Assembly (NCBI GenBank): GCA_016713435.1
Contig: JADJPD010000013.1
Span: forward strand, 62,001 to 126,000
DNA from: Gemmatimonadota bacterium
GTDB taxonomy: Bacteria; Gemmatimonadota; Gemmatimonadetes; Gemmatimonadales; GWC2-71-9
Direction of reading: 5' to 3'
DNA length: 64,000 nt
The notes under the pieces were generated by a model. That model saw only the letters and a list, made by a program, of their open reading frames with translations. It had not been told where the DNA came from and searched no databases. Shown here one piece after another: positions 20,492 to 28,864 of this stretch (position 1 is its first letter; the number at the start of each line of letters is the position of its first letter). Both the position numbers and the translations under genes were made by a program.

Positions 20492-21171
20492 GCCTCAAGG
20501 CGGTCCTGTTCGACGCCGGCAACACGCTGCTCTTCCTCGACTACGGCCGGCTCGCGCCGGCCGTGGGCGAGGCAACCGGGGTTGCGCTCACGGCCGAGCG
20601 GTTGCGCGCGGTGGCGGGGGAGGCGGCGCGGAGCCTGGAGCGGCGGGACGGCACCGACCGGGAACGCGCCAGCCGGTACCTCGAGGCCATCTTCCGGCTG
20701 GCGGGGGTCCCGGCCGCGCAGGGAGAGACGGTCCGGGACACGCTCCTGGCGCTCCACCGGGAAAAGCACCTCTGGGGTGCCATGGACCCGCGGACGCCGG
20801 CGGCGCTCGCGCGGCTCCGGGAGGCCGGGTACCGGCTCGGCGTCATCAGCAACAGTGACGGGCGGGTGGTGGAAGGGCTCGGGGCGGTGGGGCTGGTGGG
20901 GTGGTTCGAGCTGGTCATCGACTCGGCCGACGTGGGCGTGGAAAAGCCTGATCCACGCATCTTCGGCATCGCCCTGGAGCGGCTCGGCCTCGCCGCCCAC
21001 GAGGCGCTGTATGTGGGGGACATCTACGAAGTGGACGTCATCGGGGCCCGGGCTGCCGGCCTCGACGTGATCCTGCTCGACCCGCTCGGCCAGCACGCCG
21101 GGCGCGACGTGACCGTGGCCGCCACGGTCGCCGAGGTGGCCGACCGGCTGCTCGGCGCCCCGGCCGCCTGA
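20488..21171 (+). CDS. HAD-superfamily hydrolase, variant motif I
   Basis: Rossmann-like HAD protein with an alpha-helical cap, 227 aa, starting GTG in overlap with the previous stop. Motif I is FDAGNTLLF: the nucleophile Asp is present but the usual second Asp (DxD) is Gly, as in the non-phosphatase-like FDxGxTL group. Motif II is ISNSDG, motif III Lys lies in VGVEKPDPRIF, and motif IV is VGDIYEVDVIGARAAG. Substrate unknown. Its tight link to the eRF1-like gene suggests a shared task, which is inference. Confidence 0.8.
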   Translation: MSLKAVLFDAGNTLLFLDYGRLAPAVGEATGVALTAERLRAVAGEAARSLERRDGTDRERASRYLEAIFRLAGVPAAQGETVRDTLLALHREKHLWGAMDPRTPAALARLREAGYRLGVISNSDGRVVEGLGAVGLVGWFELVIDSADVGVEKPDPRIFGIALERLGLAAHEALYVGDIYEVDVIGARAAGLDVILLDPLGQHAGRDVTVAATVAEVADRLLGAPAA

Positions 21172-21201
21172 CACCCAGTCCTTGCCAGGGGACACCATCG
21201 C

Positions 21202-21636
21202 ATGACCGCTGCCCTCGACCGGAAGCCCCTCCCGCGCCCCATCCGGGTGCTCGTCGCCAAGCCCGGCCTCGACGGCCACGACCGCGGCGCCAAGGTGGTG
21301 GCCGCCGCGCTGCGCGATGCCGGCATGGAGGTGATCTACACCGGGCTCCACCAGACGCCCGAGATGATCGCCAGCGCCGCCGTGCAGGAGGACGTGGACG
21401 TGGTGGGGCTCTCGATCCTCTCCGGGGCGCACATGACGCTCTTTCCCCGCGTCCGTGCCCTGCTCGACGAGGCCGGGCGGCCCGACATCCTCCTGACCGG
21501 CGGCGGCATCATCCCGCGCGAGGACGTGAGCGCCCTCGAGGCCAAGGGCGTCGGCCGGCTGTTCGGCCCCGGGACGCCCACCACCGACCTCATCGCCTAC
21601 ATCGAGCAGTGGGCGCGCGAGCACGTCACCGGCTGA
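21202..21636 (+). CDS. Methylmalonyl-CoA mutase, cobalamin-binding (C-terminal) subunit
   Basis: B12-binding Rossmann domain of the split mutase, 144 aa. Lower-ligand histidine His26 lies in KPGLDGHDRG (DxHxxG); SILSGAHM and TGGGIIP contact the nucleotide tail. This is the partner of the 571-aa catalytic chain, from which it is separated by the baeRF and HAD genes. Such splitting is normal in many bacteria and archaea, but intervening genes are less usual. A long-loop inverted repeat (21638-21678) lies after the stop. Confidence 0.92.
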   Translation: MTAALDRKPLPRPIRVLVAKPGLDGHDRGAKVVAAALRDAGMEVIYTGLHQTPEMIASAAVQEDVDVVGLSILSGAHMTLFPRVRALLDEAGRPDILLTGGGIIPREDVSALEAKGVGRLFGPGTPTTDLIAYIEQWAREHVTG

Positions 21637-21637
21637 C

Positions 21638-21678
21638 GCCTGCCGGCCCGCCGCGCGCCGCTCGCGCGCGCGGCAGGC
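21638..21678 (+). terminator. Inverted repeat between mutase B12 subunit and carboxylase gene
   Basis: GCCTGCCG and its complement CGGCAGGC flank a 25-base GC-rich loop that can fold further. There is no T-run, so it may be only an attenuator or processing site. Confidence 0.35.
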
Positions 21679-21703
21679 CCCGACCCCCGACCCTCGCGAG
21701 CCC

Positions 21704-23344
21704 GTGGCCACCACTTCCGCGCCCCGTCCGCATCGCCTGCGCACCCTGACCGACGAGTACCTCGCCCTCGCCCGGAAGCTCCGCGAGGGCGGCGGGGCCA
21801 AGCGGGTGCAGAAGATGCACGAGAAGGGCCAGCTCTCCCCGCGCGAGCGGGTGCAGGCGCTGCTCGATCCCGCGAGCCCCTGGCTGGAGCTCGGCCTGCT
21901 CGTGGCCTACGACCAGTACGACGGCCAGGCCCCCGGCGCCGGCGTCATCACCGGCGTCGGCTGCGTGGCGGGGCGGCCCTGCGTGGTGGTGGCCAACGAC
22001 GCCACGGTGAAGGCGGGCAGCTGGTGGCCCGAGACCATCACCAAGATCCTTCGCGCGCAGGAAGTGGCGATGCGGCAGCGCATCCCCATCATCTACCTGG
22101 TGGACTCGGCGGGGGTGAACCTGCCGTACCAGGGCGGCGTGTTCCCCGGGCAGTACGGCGCGGCGCGGATCTTCTATTACAACTCGCTCATGCGGCGCTA
22201 CCTCAACGTGCCACAGGTGAGCGCCGTCATGGGGAGCTGCATTGCGGGCGGGGCGTACCTGCCGGCCCTTTCCGACGTGATCTTCATGGTGGAGGGCACC
22301 AGCTTCATGGGCCTCGGCGGTCCCAACCTGGTGAAGGGCGCCACGGGGCAGGTGGTGGACGCCGAGACGCTCGGTGGTGCCGCCATGCACACGGCCGTGT
22401 CCGCGGTGGCGCACTATCGCGCCGCCACCGACGCCGAGTGCATCACCATGATCCGCGGCTACCTCGACCGCCTGCCGGCCGCCACGCTGCCCGCCGCCGG
22501 CACCCACGCCACGGTCGCGCCGAAGCGCCCGCCCGGCGACCTCTACGACATCCTTCCCGCCGATCATCGCCTCTCGTACGACATGCACCAGGTCCTCAAC
22601 TGCGTGCTCGACGGCGGCGTGCTCGAGGAGTTCCAGCCGGACATCGGCAAGGAACTGCTCTGCGGCCACGCGCGGATCGAGGGACAGCCCGTGGCGGTAC
22701 TGGCCAATGCGCGCACGGTCATCAAGGGGAAGCCGGGGCAGGTGCCGCGGATCGGCGGGATCATCTACACCGAGAGCGCGGAGAAGGCGGCGTATTTCAT
22801 TGACAACGCCAGCCGCGAGCGGATGCCGCTGCTCTTCGTGCAGGACGTGAGCGGCTTCATGGTGGGGCCGGAGGCGGAGCAGTCGGGCATCATCCGCGCC
22901 GGCGCGCGCTTCGTCGAAGCCATGGCCACCGCCACGGTCCCCAAGCTGGTGCTCACGCTCAACCATGCCTCCGGCGCCGGCTATTACGCGATGGCGGGGC
23001 AGGGCTTCGATCCCGACTTCATCCTGAGCTGGCCAACCGGCCGCATGGCCGTCATGGAGGGCGAGTCGGCGGTGGGTGCGGTGCACGGGCCCGAGCTCGC
23101 CCGGGCGCGCGCGGAGCAGCGCCCGCCCGCCCCCGAGGTGCAGGCCGCCGTCGAGGCCATGCGGGCCGATTACGAGCACCAGCTCGATGCCAAGTACGCC
23201 GCGGCCCGTGGCTTCGTCGATGCGATCGTCACCGTCGAGGAGACGCGCGACCTGCTGGCGTTCCTGCTCCGCGTCACCTCGCTCTACCGGGGGCCGCACC
23301 TCGGTCCGTTCGTCCTTCCGCCCCTGGATGCCTCACATGCATAG
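21704..23344 (+). CDS. Acyl-CoA carboxylase, carboxyltransferase (beta) subunit
   Basis: Biotin-dependent carboxyltransferase of the propionyl-/methylcrotonyl-CoA type, 546 aa, beginning with GTG. It shows two crotonase-like halves with oxyanion-hole sequences: VMGSCIAGGAYLPALSD and LNHASGAGYYAMAGQGF. The insertion pattern (VDSAGVNLPYQ, GGPNLVKGATGQ) is closer to methylcrotonyl/geranyl-CoA carboxylases than to classical PccB, so a branched substrate is plausible. No biotin carboxylase/BCCP gene is in the window. It overlaps the start of the next gene by eight bases. Confidence 0.88.
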   Translation: MATTSAPRPHRLRTLTDEYLALARKLREGGGAKRVQKMHEKGQLSPRERVQALLDPASPWLELGLLVAYDQYDGQAPGAGVITGVGCVAGRPCVVVANDATVKAGSWWPETITKILRAQEVAMRQRIPIIYLVDSAGVNLPYQGGVFPGQYGAARIFYYNSLMRRYLNVPQVSAVMGSCIAGGAYLPALSDVIFMVEGTSFMGLGGPNLVKGATGQVVDAETLGGAAMHTAVSAVAHYRAATDAECITMIRGYLDRLPAATLPAAGTHATVAPKRPPGDLYDILPADHRLSYDMHQVLNCVLDGGVLEEFQPDIGKELLCGHARIEGQPVAVLANARTVIKGKPGQVPRIGGIIYTESAEKAAYFIDNASRERMPLLFVQDVSGFMVGPEAEQSGIIRAGARFVEAMATATVPKLVLTLNHASGAGYYAMAGQGFDPDFILSWPTGRMAVMEGESAVGAVHGPELARARAEQRPPAPEVQAAVEAMRADYEHQLDAKYAAARGFVDAIVTVEETRDLLAFLLRVTSLYRGPHLGPFVLPPLDASHA

Positions 23345-26123
23345 GCTGGTTGCCGGGTCGCTGCTTGCCCTGATCGTCGGCTGTGGCGGCGGTGTGTCGC
23401 CCGCGCCCGTGCCCGCGCCCGCGGTATCGGCGGCGCCCGTCCCCAAGCCGCCACGTCCCGAGCCGAAGCCGGTCATGCCGCCGGCCGAGGCGTACGCCCG
23501 GGGCTGGATGCCGCTGCGCGCCACCAACATCCCGACGTTCCTGGCGGCGCATCCCACCTACGACGGCCGTGGGGTCCTGCTCGCCATCCTGGACAGCGGC
23601 ATCGATCCCGGCATTCCCGGCCTCGGCACCACGTCCACGGGGGAGAAGAAGATCCTCGACCTCCGCGACTTCTCGGGCGAGGGCGCGATCCCCCTCACCC
23701 CCGCCAGCGCCGAGGGCGACGTGATCCGGGTGGGCGGGCAGGCGCTCGCGGGCGTGAGCCGCCTCCGCACCCTCATGGTGGGCGAGCGCCTGTGGACCGG
23801 CACCCTCGCCGAGCTGCCGCTCGGCGAGATGCCGGCCGCCGACGTGAACGGTGACGGCGACGACGCCGACACCCTGGCGATCGTCGTGGTCCGCGCGCGC
23901 GATGGCTGGGTGCTCTTCGCCGACACCGACGGGGACGGCTCCCTCGCCAACGAGACCCCGGTCCACGATTACCTCGTGGCCCGCGAGTACTTCGGGTGGC
24001 ACGGCCGCGGCCGGTTCCCGGGGCTCAACCTCGCCGCCAACTTCCGTGAGGAGGGCGGCGCGCCGAGGCTGGACCTCTTCTTCGACACCAGCGCGCACGG
24101 GTCGCACGTGGCGGGGATCGCGTCGGGGAACGGGCTCTACGGGGTGACCGGCTTCAACGGCGTCGCGCCGGGCGCGTACCTGCTGGGACTCAAGATCGCC
24201 AACAATGCCAACGGCGGCATCTCCACCACGGGGAGCATGCTCGCCGCCATGGCGTATGCCATCCGGGTCGCGGCGGAGCGGCGGCTGCCGCTGGTGATGA
24301 ACATGAGCTTCGGCGTCGGCAACGAGGCCGAGGGGCGGGCGCGCATCGATGCCCTGGTGGACTCGGTGCTGGCGGCACATCCCGAGGTGGTGTTCGCCAT
24401 CAGCGCGGGCAACGATGGACCGGGCCTCTCCACGATGGGCTTCCCCGGCTCGGCCAGCCGCGCGCTCACGGTCGGGGCCACGCTGCCGGCGGTGTTCCTG
24501 GGCGGCAGCGGGACGGGGCGCGACCCGATCGCTTACTTCAGTTCCCGCGGCGGCGAGCTCGCCAAGCCCGACATCGTGACGCCGGGCATGGCCTATTCCT
24601 CCGTGCCCCGCTGGAGCACGGGAGAGGAACGGATGGGCGGCACCAGCATGGCGTCGCCCCATGCGGCGGGGCTCGCGGCGCTGCTCGTCTCGGGGCTGGC
24701 CCAGGAAAAGAAGCCGGTCGTGGCGCGGAGCATCCGGCAGGCGCTGATGGTCACGGCGCAGCCGCTGGCGGGCGAGACCGCGGTGGATGTGGGGCCCGGC
24801 CAGGCGGACGTCGATGCGGCGTGGCGCTGGCTGGCCACGTCGCGCACCGTCCCTGAGGTGCAGGTGACCACCGCACCGGGCCAGTCGGCCGGCTGGCTGA
24901 CGCGCCCGCTCACGGCCCGCGGCGACACCGCGCTGCATTATCGCCTGACGACGGCCCCCGAGGCGGGAAGCCAGCCGGTCACCTTCCGGGCCAGCGCGCC
25001 GTGGCTTATTCCGCCCGCCGCGGCGACCCTGACCACGGCGGGGACGGACATCCGCCTGGCCCTCCGGGCGGACGCCTTCACCCGCCCCGGCGTCTATGTC
25101 GGCACCGCGAGCGCCTGGGGCCGCGATACCCTCGCCGGGCCCGTCGCCCGCCTCGTGGCCACCGTGGTGGTGCCGGACACCGGCGACCTCGCCATCGCGG
25201 ACCTCGGCGCCCTGGCCGGCGGCACCGAGGCCCGGCGCTTCTTCGCTGCCCAGCGGGACCGTCCCTTCGCCGTGGGCTTCACCACCAGCGAGCAGGGCGA
25301 GATGCTCCTGGCCTACCTGCATGAACCCGGCGGGCAGCCATACCGGGAGGACAACGGCATCGGCGCCGGTTTTGGGGAGCAGGCCGGGGTCTACATCGTG
25401 GATGCCCGCGACGTGGAGCCGGGTTTGTACGAGGCCGTGGCGGTGGCCTCCCCGCTCGAGGGTGCGCGCGGCACCATCACCATCGTCCAGAGCCCGGTGA
25501 CCATCGGCGCCACCCGCACGGCGGCCGGGGTCGAGGTGCGCCTCGGCAACCAGACCGGCGAGGCGGTCGAGACGGCGCCCTTCGCCGTCGTGGTGGGCGC
25601 CGAGCGGCGGGAGACGGTGGAGGGCGGGGACGGCGAGTCGCGCCTGCGCTTCCGCCTGCCGCCCTGGGCCATCCATGCCACCATCGACGTCCGGATGCCG
25701 CCGGAGCAATGGCCGGCCTTCACCGACTTCGGGGTGACGATGCTGGACGGCGCCGGCCGCATCCTCGGCAAGTCGCCGATGAACTACGCCTTCGGCCGGC
25801 TTCACGTGGACCTGACGGGGATGGACCGGACCGCCTCGCCCGAGGCCGAGCTGCGGCTCCTCCCCGGGTTTGCGGACCCGGGGGGCGGGCGCTGGACGGC
25901 CACCGTGAGCATCCGCCTCTATGCCGATTCCGCCAGCGTGCGCCCGCTGCCCGGCGGCCCGCTCACCGTCCCCGCCCGGCAGGCGGCTACCCAGGTGCTG
26001 CCGTTCAGCGGGCCCGGGCTGCCCGCCGGCCCCGGCTTCGTCCCGCTGGCCATCGTGGTGGTCCGCGAGGCGGACCGCACCTGGACCCTCGAGGTGCCGC
26101 TCCCGGCACCCGGCACTCCGTGA
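23337..26123 (+). CDS. Large S8 serine peptidase, tripeptidyl-peptidase-II-like lipoprotein
   Basis: Exported peptidase of 928 aa with a lipobox (LIVGCGG, Cys16) and a Pro/Ala-rich linker. The S8 domain has Asp in ILDSGIDPG, His in SAHGSHVAG and Ser in GTSMASPHAAG. As in tripeptidyl-peptidase II, a long insertion separates Asp and His (about 170 residues), containing two Asp-rich loops (NGDGDDADT, TDGDGS) that look calcium-binding. The C-terminal 400 residues form beta-rich domains of TPP-II type. It is embedded in an acyl-CoA operon, overlapping the carboxylase gene by eight bases. Start 23337 is the first codon giving a signal peptide. Confidence 0.85.
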   Translation: MHRLVAGSLLALIVGCGGGVSPAPVPAPAVSAAPVPKPPRPEPKPVMPPAEAYARGWMPLRATNIPTFLAAHPTYDGRGVLLAILDSGIDPGIPGLGTTSTGEKKILDLRDFSGEGAIPLTPASAEGDVIRVGGQALAGVSRLRTLMVGERLWTGTLAELPLGEMPAADVNGDGDDADTLAIVVVRARDGWVLFADTDGDGSLANETPVHDYLVAREYFGWHGRGRFPGLNLAANFREEGGAPRLDLFFDTSAHGSHVAGIASGNGLYGVTGFNGVAPGAYLLGLKIANNANGGISTTGSMLAAMAYAIRVAAERRLPLVMNMSFGVGNEAEGRARIDALVDSVLAAHPEVVFAISAGNDGPGLSTMGFPGSASRALTVGATLPAVFLGGSGTGRDPIAYFSSRGGELAKPDIVTPGMAYSSVPRWSTGEERMGGTSMASPHAAGLAALLVSGLAQEKKPVVARSIRQALMVTAQPLAGETAVDVGPGQADVDAAWRWLATSRTVPEVQVTTAPGQSAGWLTRPLTARGDTALHYRLTTAPEAGSQPVTFRASAPWLIPPAAATLTTAGTDIRLALRADAFTRPGVYVGTASAWGRDTLAGPVARLVATVVVPDTGDLAIADLGALAGGTEARRFFAAQRDRPFAVGFTTSEQGEMLLAYLHEPGGQPYREDNGIGAGFGEQAGVYIVDARDVEPGLYEAVAVASPLEGARGTITIVQSPVTIGATRTAAGVEVRLGNQTGEAVETAPFAVVVGAERRETVEGGDGESRLRFRLPPWAIHATIDVRMPPEQWPAFTDFGVTMLDGAGRILGKSPMNYAFGRLHVDLTGMDRTASPEAELRLLPGFADPGGGRWTATVSIRLYADSASVRPLPGGPLTVPARQAATQVLPFSGPGLPAGPGFVPLAIVVVREADRTWTLEVPLPAPGTP

Positions 26124-26128
26124 GGCAC

Positions 26129-27505
26129 ATGACCGATCGCATCGTCCGCGTCGCCGCCGGCCAGGGATTCTGGGGCGACTGGCTGGAGGCCCCCGTCCGC
26201 CAGGTGCAGGGCGGGCCCATCGACTACCTCATGATGGACTACCTCGCCGAGGTGACCATGTCCATCATGCAGAAGCAGAAGTCGCGCGACCCGAAGTACG
26301 GCTACGCGCGCGACTTCGTGCCCCTCATGGAGCGGATCCTGCCCGACCTCGCGGCCAAGGGCATCCGCGTCACCAGCAACGCCGGTGGGGTCAACCCGCG
26401 CGCCTGCGCCGAGGCGGTGCGGGAGGTGGCGCGCAAGCTCGGCGTCAGCGACAAGGTCCGCATCGCCCTCGTCACCGGCGACGACATCCTGCCACGCCTC
26501 GACGAGCTCCTCGCCAAGGGGCACGCCCTCACCGACATGGACACGGGCCGGCCGCTGGCGGACATCCGCGACAAGGTGCTCTCCGCCAATGCCTACCTCG
26601 GCATGGCCCCGATCGTCGAGGCGCTGCGGCAGGGCGGGCAGGTGGTGATCACCGGCCGCGTCACCGACACCGGCCTCACCCTGGGGCCGCTCTTCCACGA
26701 GTTCGGCTGGGCCACCGACGACTGGGACAAGGTGGCGGCCGGCACGGTCGCCGGGCACATCATCGAGTGCGGCGCCCAGTCGTCGGGCGGCAACCTGCTC
26801 CGCGACTGGCGCAAGGTGAAGGGCCTCGCCAACCCCGGCTTCCCCATCGTCGAGGCCACGGCCGACGGCAGCTTCATCATCACCAAGCATCCGAACACCG
26901 GCGGCGTCGTGAGCGTGGCGAGCGTCACCGAGCAGCTCGTCTACGAAATGGGGGACCCGCACACCTACATCACCCCCGACGGCGTCGCCGACTTCACCAG
27001 CATCCGGCTCAGGCAGGCGGGCAAGGACCGGGTCCGCGTGAGCGGCATCCGGGGCCGCGAGAAGACGGCCATGCTCAAGGTGTCGATCGCCTACTTCTAC
27101 GGCTACAAGGCCGTGGGCACCCTGGTCTACAGCTGGCCCGACGCCTACGACAAGGCCCGGGCCGCGGACCAGATCCTGCGCCAGCGCCTGAAGGATCTCG
27201 GCCTCGAGTTCGAGCAGGTCCTCACGGAGTACGTCGGTGTCGACGCCACCCACGGCCCCCTGGCCGGGAAGCCGAGCCCCGACGCCCCCGAGGTGCAGCT
27301 CCGCGTCGGCGTGCGGGCGCGGGAGAAGGCGCCGGTGGAGCGCTTCACGCGGGAGATCGCCCCGCTGGTCCTCACCGGTCCGCCGAGTGTCACCGGCTTT
27401 GCCGTGGGGCGGCCGGAGGTGCAGGAAGTGGTGGCCTACTGGCCCGCGCTCATCGACCGGCGCGAGATCGAACCCTTCGTGAAGGTGGAGGTGCTCGATG
27501 CCTAA
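26129..27505 (+). CDS. AtuA-family (DUF1446) acyclic terpene utilisation protein
   Basis: Cytosolic protein of 458 aa matching the DUF1446/AtuA family, named from the citronellol/geraniol pathway of Pseudomonas. Recognisable stretches are AAGQGFWGDW, DYLAEVTMSIM, TSNAGGVNP and ITGRVTDTGLTLGPL, in the family order. The biochemical reaction is not established. Its place after an acyl-CoA carboxylase subunit and before an enoyl-CoA hydratase mirrors atu/liu-type clusters. The next gene encodes the small domain that is fused to AtuA in other species. Confidence 0.85.
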   Translation: MTDRIVRVAAGQGFWGDWLEAPVRQVQGGPIDYLMMDYLAEVTMSIMQKQKSRDPKYGYARDFVPLMERILPDLAAKGIRVTSNAGGVNPRACAEAVREVARKLGVSDKVRIALVTGDDILPRLDELLAKGHALTDMDTGRPLADIRDKVLSANAYLGMAPIVEALRQGGQVVITGRVTDTGLTLGPLFHEFGWATDDWDKVAAGTVAGHIIECGAQSSGGNLLRDWRKVKGLANPGFPIVEATADGSFIITKHPNTGGVVSVASVTEQLVYEMGDPHTYITPDGVADFTSIRLRQAGKDRVRVSGIRGREKTAMLKVSIAYFYGYKAVGTLVYSWPDAYDKARAADQILRQRLKDLGLEFEQVLTEYVGVDATHGPLAGKPSPDAPEVQLRVGVRAREKAPVERFTREIAPLVLTGPPSVTGFAVGRPEVQEVVAYWPALIDRREIEPFVKVEVLDA

Positions 27506-27881
27506 GGCCGCACGCAAGCCGGCCCGGAAGGCGCCCGCCACGCGGCTGGTGCCCCTCGTGGCGCTGGCCCACGCCCGCTCCGGCGACAAGGGCGACACGG
27601 CCAACGTGGGCCTCATCGCCCTCGAGCCCGCGTACTATCCGCTGCTGGTCAAGGAGGTCACGCAGGCCCGCGTGGCCCGGCACTTCAAGGGGATGGTCAA
27701 GGGGGTAGACCGCTTCGAGCTCCCCAACCTGAACGCGCTCAACTTCCTGCTGCACGGCGCGCTCGACGGCGGCGGCACCATTTCCCTCAAGACCGATGCG
27801 CAGGGCAAGGTCTACTCCACCGCGCTCCTCCGCATGGAGATCCCCGTGCCGCTCACGCTCGCGCGGAAGGTGAAGGCGTGA
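27498..27881 (+). CDS. AtuA C-terminal-like small protein
   Basis: 127 aa, overlapping the AtuA-family gene by eight bases. After a basic Lys/Ala/Arg N-terminus it carries ALAHARSGDKGDTANVGLIA and the NLNALNFLLHGALDGGG stretch characteristic of the domain found at the end of some AtuA proteins. It very likely forms a complex with its neighbour. Function unknown. Its stop overlaps the hydratase GTG start. Confidence 0.8.
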   Translation: MPKAARKPARKAPATRLVPLVALAHARSGDKGDTANVGLIALEPAYYPLLVKEVTQARVARHFKGMVKGVDRFELPNLNALNFLLHGALDGGGTISLKTDAQGKVYSTALLRMEIPVPLTLARKVKA

Positions 27882-28630
27882 GCCTCTCCGTGGCGCTCAC
27901 CGGCGGGGTCCTCTCCCTCATCCTGGACCGGCCGGAGAAGCGGAACGCCCTAGACCAGGCCACCATCTCGGCCCTGCTCGGCGAACTCGAGCACGCCGAG
28001 CTCGATGCCGACGTCCGCGTGGTGGCCCTGCGGCGCGCCGGCAAGGACTTCTGCGCCGGCGCCGACCTCGACGAGCTGCTCGCCTCCGCGACCCTCTCGC
28101 CCGCCGAGAACGAGGCGTCCGCGCTCCGGCTGGGCGAGGTCTTCCGTGGAATGCGGGCGCTCCCCAAGCCCGTGGTGGCCATCGTGCACGGCCGCGCGCT
28201 GGCCGGCGGGGCCGGTCTCGCCACCGCCTGCGACCTGGTCCTCGCCGCGGAGTCGAGCCAGTTCGGCTACCCCGAGATCCAGCGCGGCTTCGTGCCGGCC
28301 ATGGTGATGACCATGCTCCGCCGCCTCACCGGCGAGCGGCGGGCCTTCGACCTGGTGGCCACTGGCCGCCTCGTCCCCGCGCGCGAGGCGCTGCAGCTGG
28401 GCCTCATCAGCCGTGTGGTGCCCGACGCGGAGCTCGACGCCACCGCCGGCGCCCTCCTGGCCCAGCTCGCCGCCACCAGCGCCAACGCGCTCGCCCTCAC
28501 CAAGCGGCTGCTCTACGACCTCGACGCGCGCGATTTCGCCGACGGCATTGCCCAGGGCGCCCGCGTCAACGCGCTGGCCCGCGCCCATCCCGACTTCCAG
28601 GCGGCCATCGCCGCCTTCCTGCAGAAGTGA
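27878..28630 (+). CDS. Enoyl-CoA hydratase/isomerase family protein
   Basis: Crotonase-fold enzyme, 250 aa, starting GTG in overlap with the preceding stop. The oxyanion-hole segments are KDFCAGADLDEL and GRALAGGAGLATACD; the second catalytic Glu is expected in FGYPEIQRGFVPAMV, where E is present. The context with a methylcrotonyl-like carboxylase makes methylglutaconyl-CoA or isohexenylglutaconyl-CoA hydration plausible, but the sequence alone does not fix the substrate. Confidence 0.88.
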   Translation: MSLSVALTGGVLSLILDRPEKRNALDQATISALLGELEHAELDADVRVVALRRAGKDFCAGADLDELLASATLSPAENEASALRLGEVFRGMRALPKPVVAIVHGRALAGGAGLATACDLVLAAESSQFGYPEIQRGFVPAMVMTMLRRLTGERRAFDLVATGRLVPAREALQLGLISRVVPDAELDATAGALLAQLAATSANALALTKRLLYDLDARDFADGIAQGARVNALARAHPDFQAAIAAFLQK

Positions 28631-28788
28631 TCCGCGCCAAGCTCTTCCTCGCCGTGCTCGGCTTCTGCCTGGCCGCAGCCGGGGTCGCGCTCGACAACCG
28701 GCCCCTCGTCTGGGCCGCGATCGTGGTGCTCGCCACCGCCATGGCGCTTCGCCTCTGGCTCAACCGCCGCCCGCGCGACGGAGGCTGA
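28627..28788 (+). CDS. Small two-helix membrane protein
   Basis: 53 aa, starting GTG in a four-base overlap (GTGA) with the hydratase stop. Two hydrophobic segments (LFLAVLGFCLAAAGVAL and VWAAIVVLATAMALRLWL) are separated by a DNRP turn, with basic residues after the second. No family recognised. Codon use and coupling to the upstream gene support translation, but the small size leaves doubt. Confidence 0.5.
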   Translation: MIRAKLFLAVLGFCLAAAGVALDNRPLVWAAIVVLATAMALRLWLNRRPRDGG

Positions 28789-28864
28789 GGGCGCTCCCGC
28801 TTTCCTGCACCGGCTCGCGTCGGTTTGCGCCTAGGGAGTGAGTGTCGCTGCGCCATCTTGGCGC

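Noticed and set aside
23274..25805. An 843-aa minus-strand frame opposite the S8 peptidase
   Set aside because: Composition is His/Arg/Gly-rich, with no conserved motifs; the plus strand encodes a clear peptidase.
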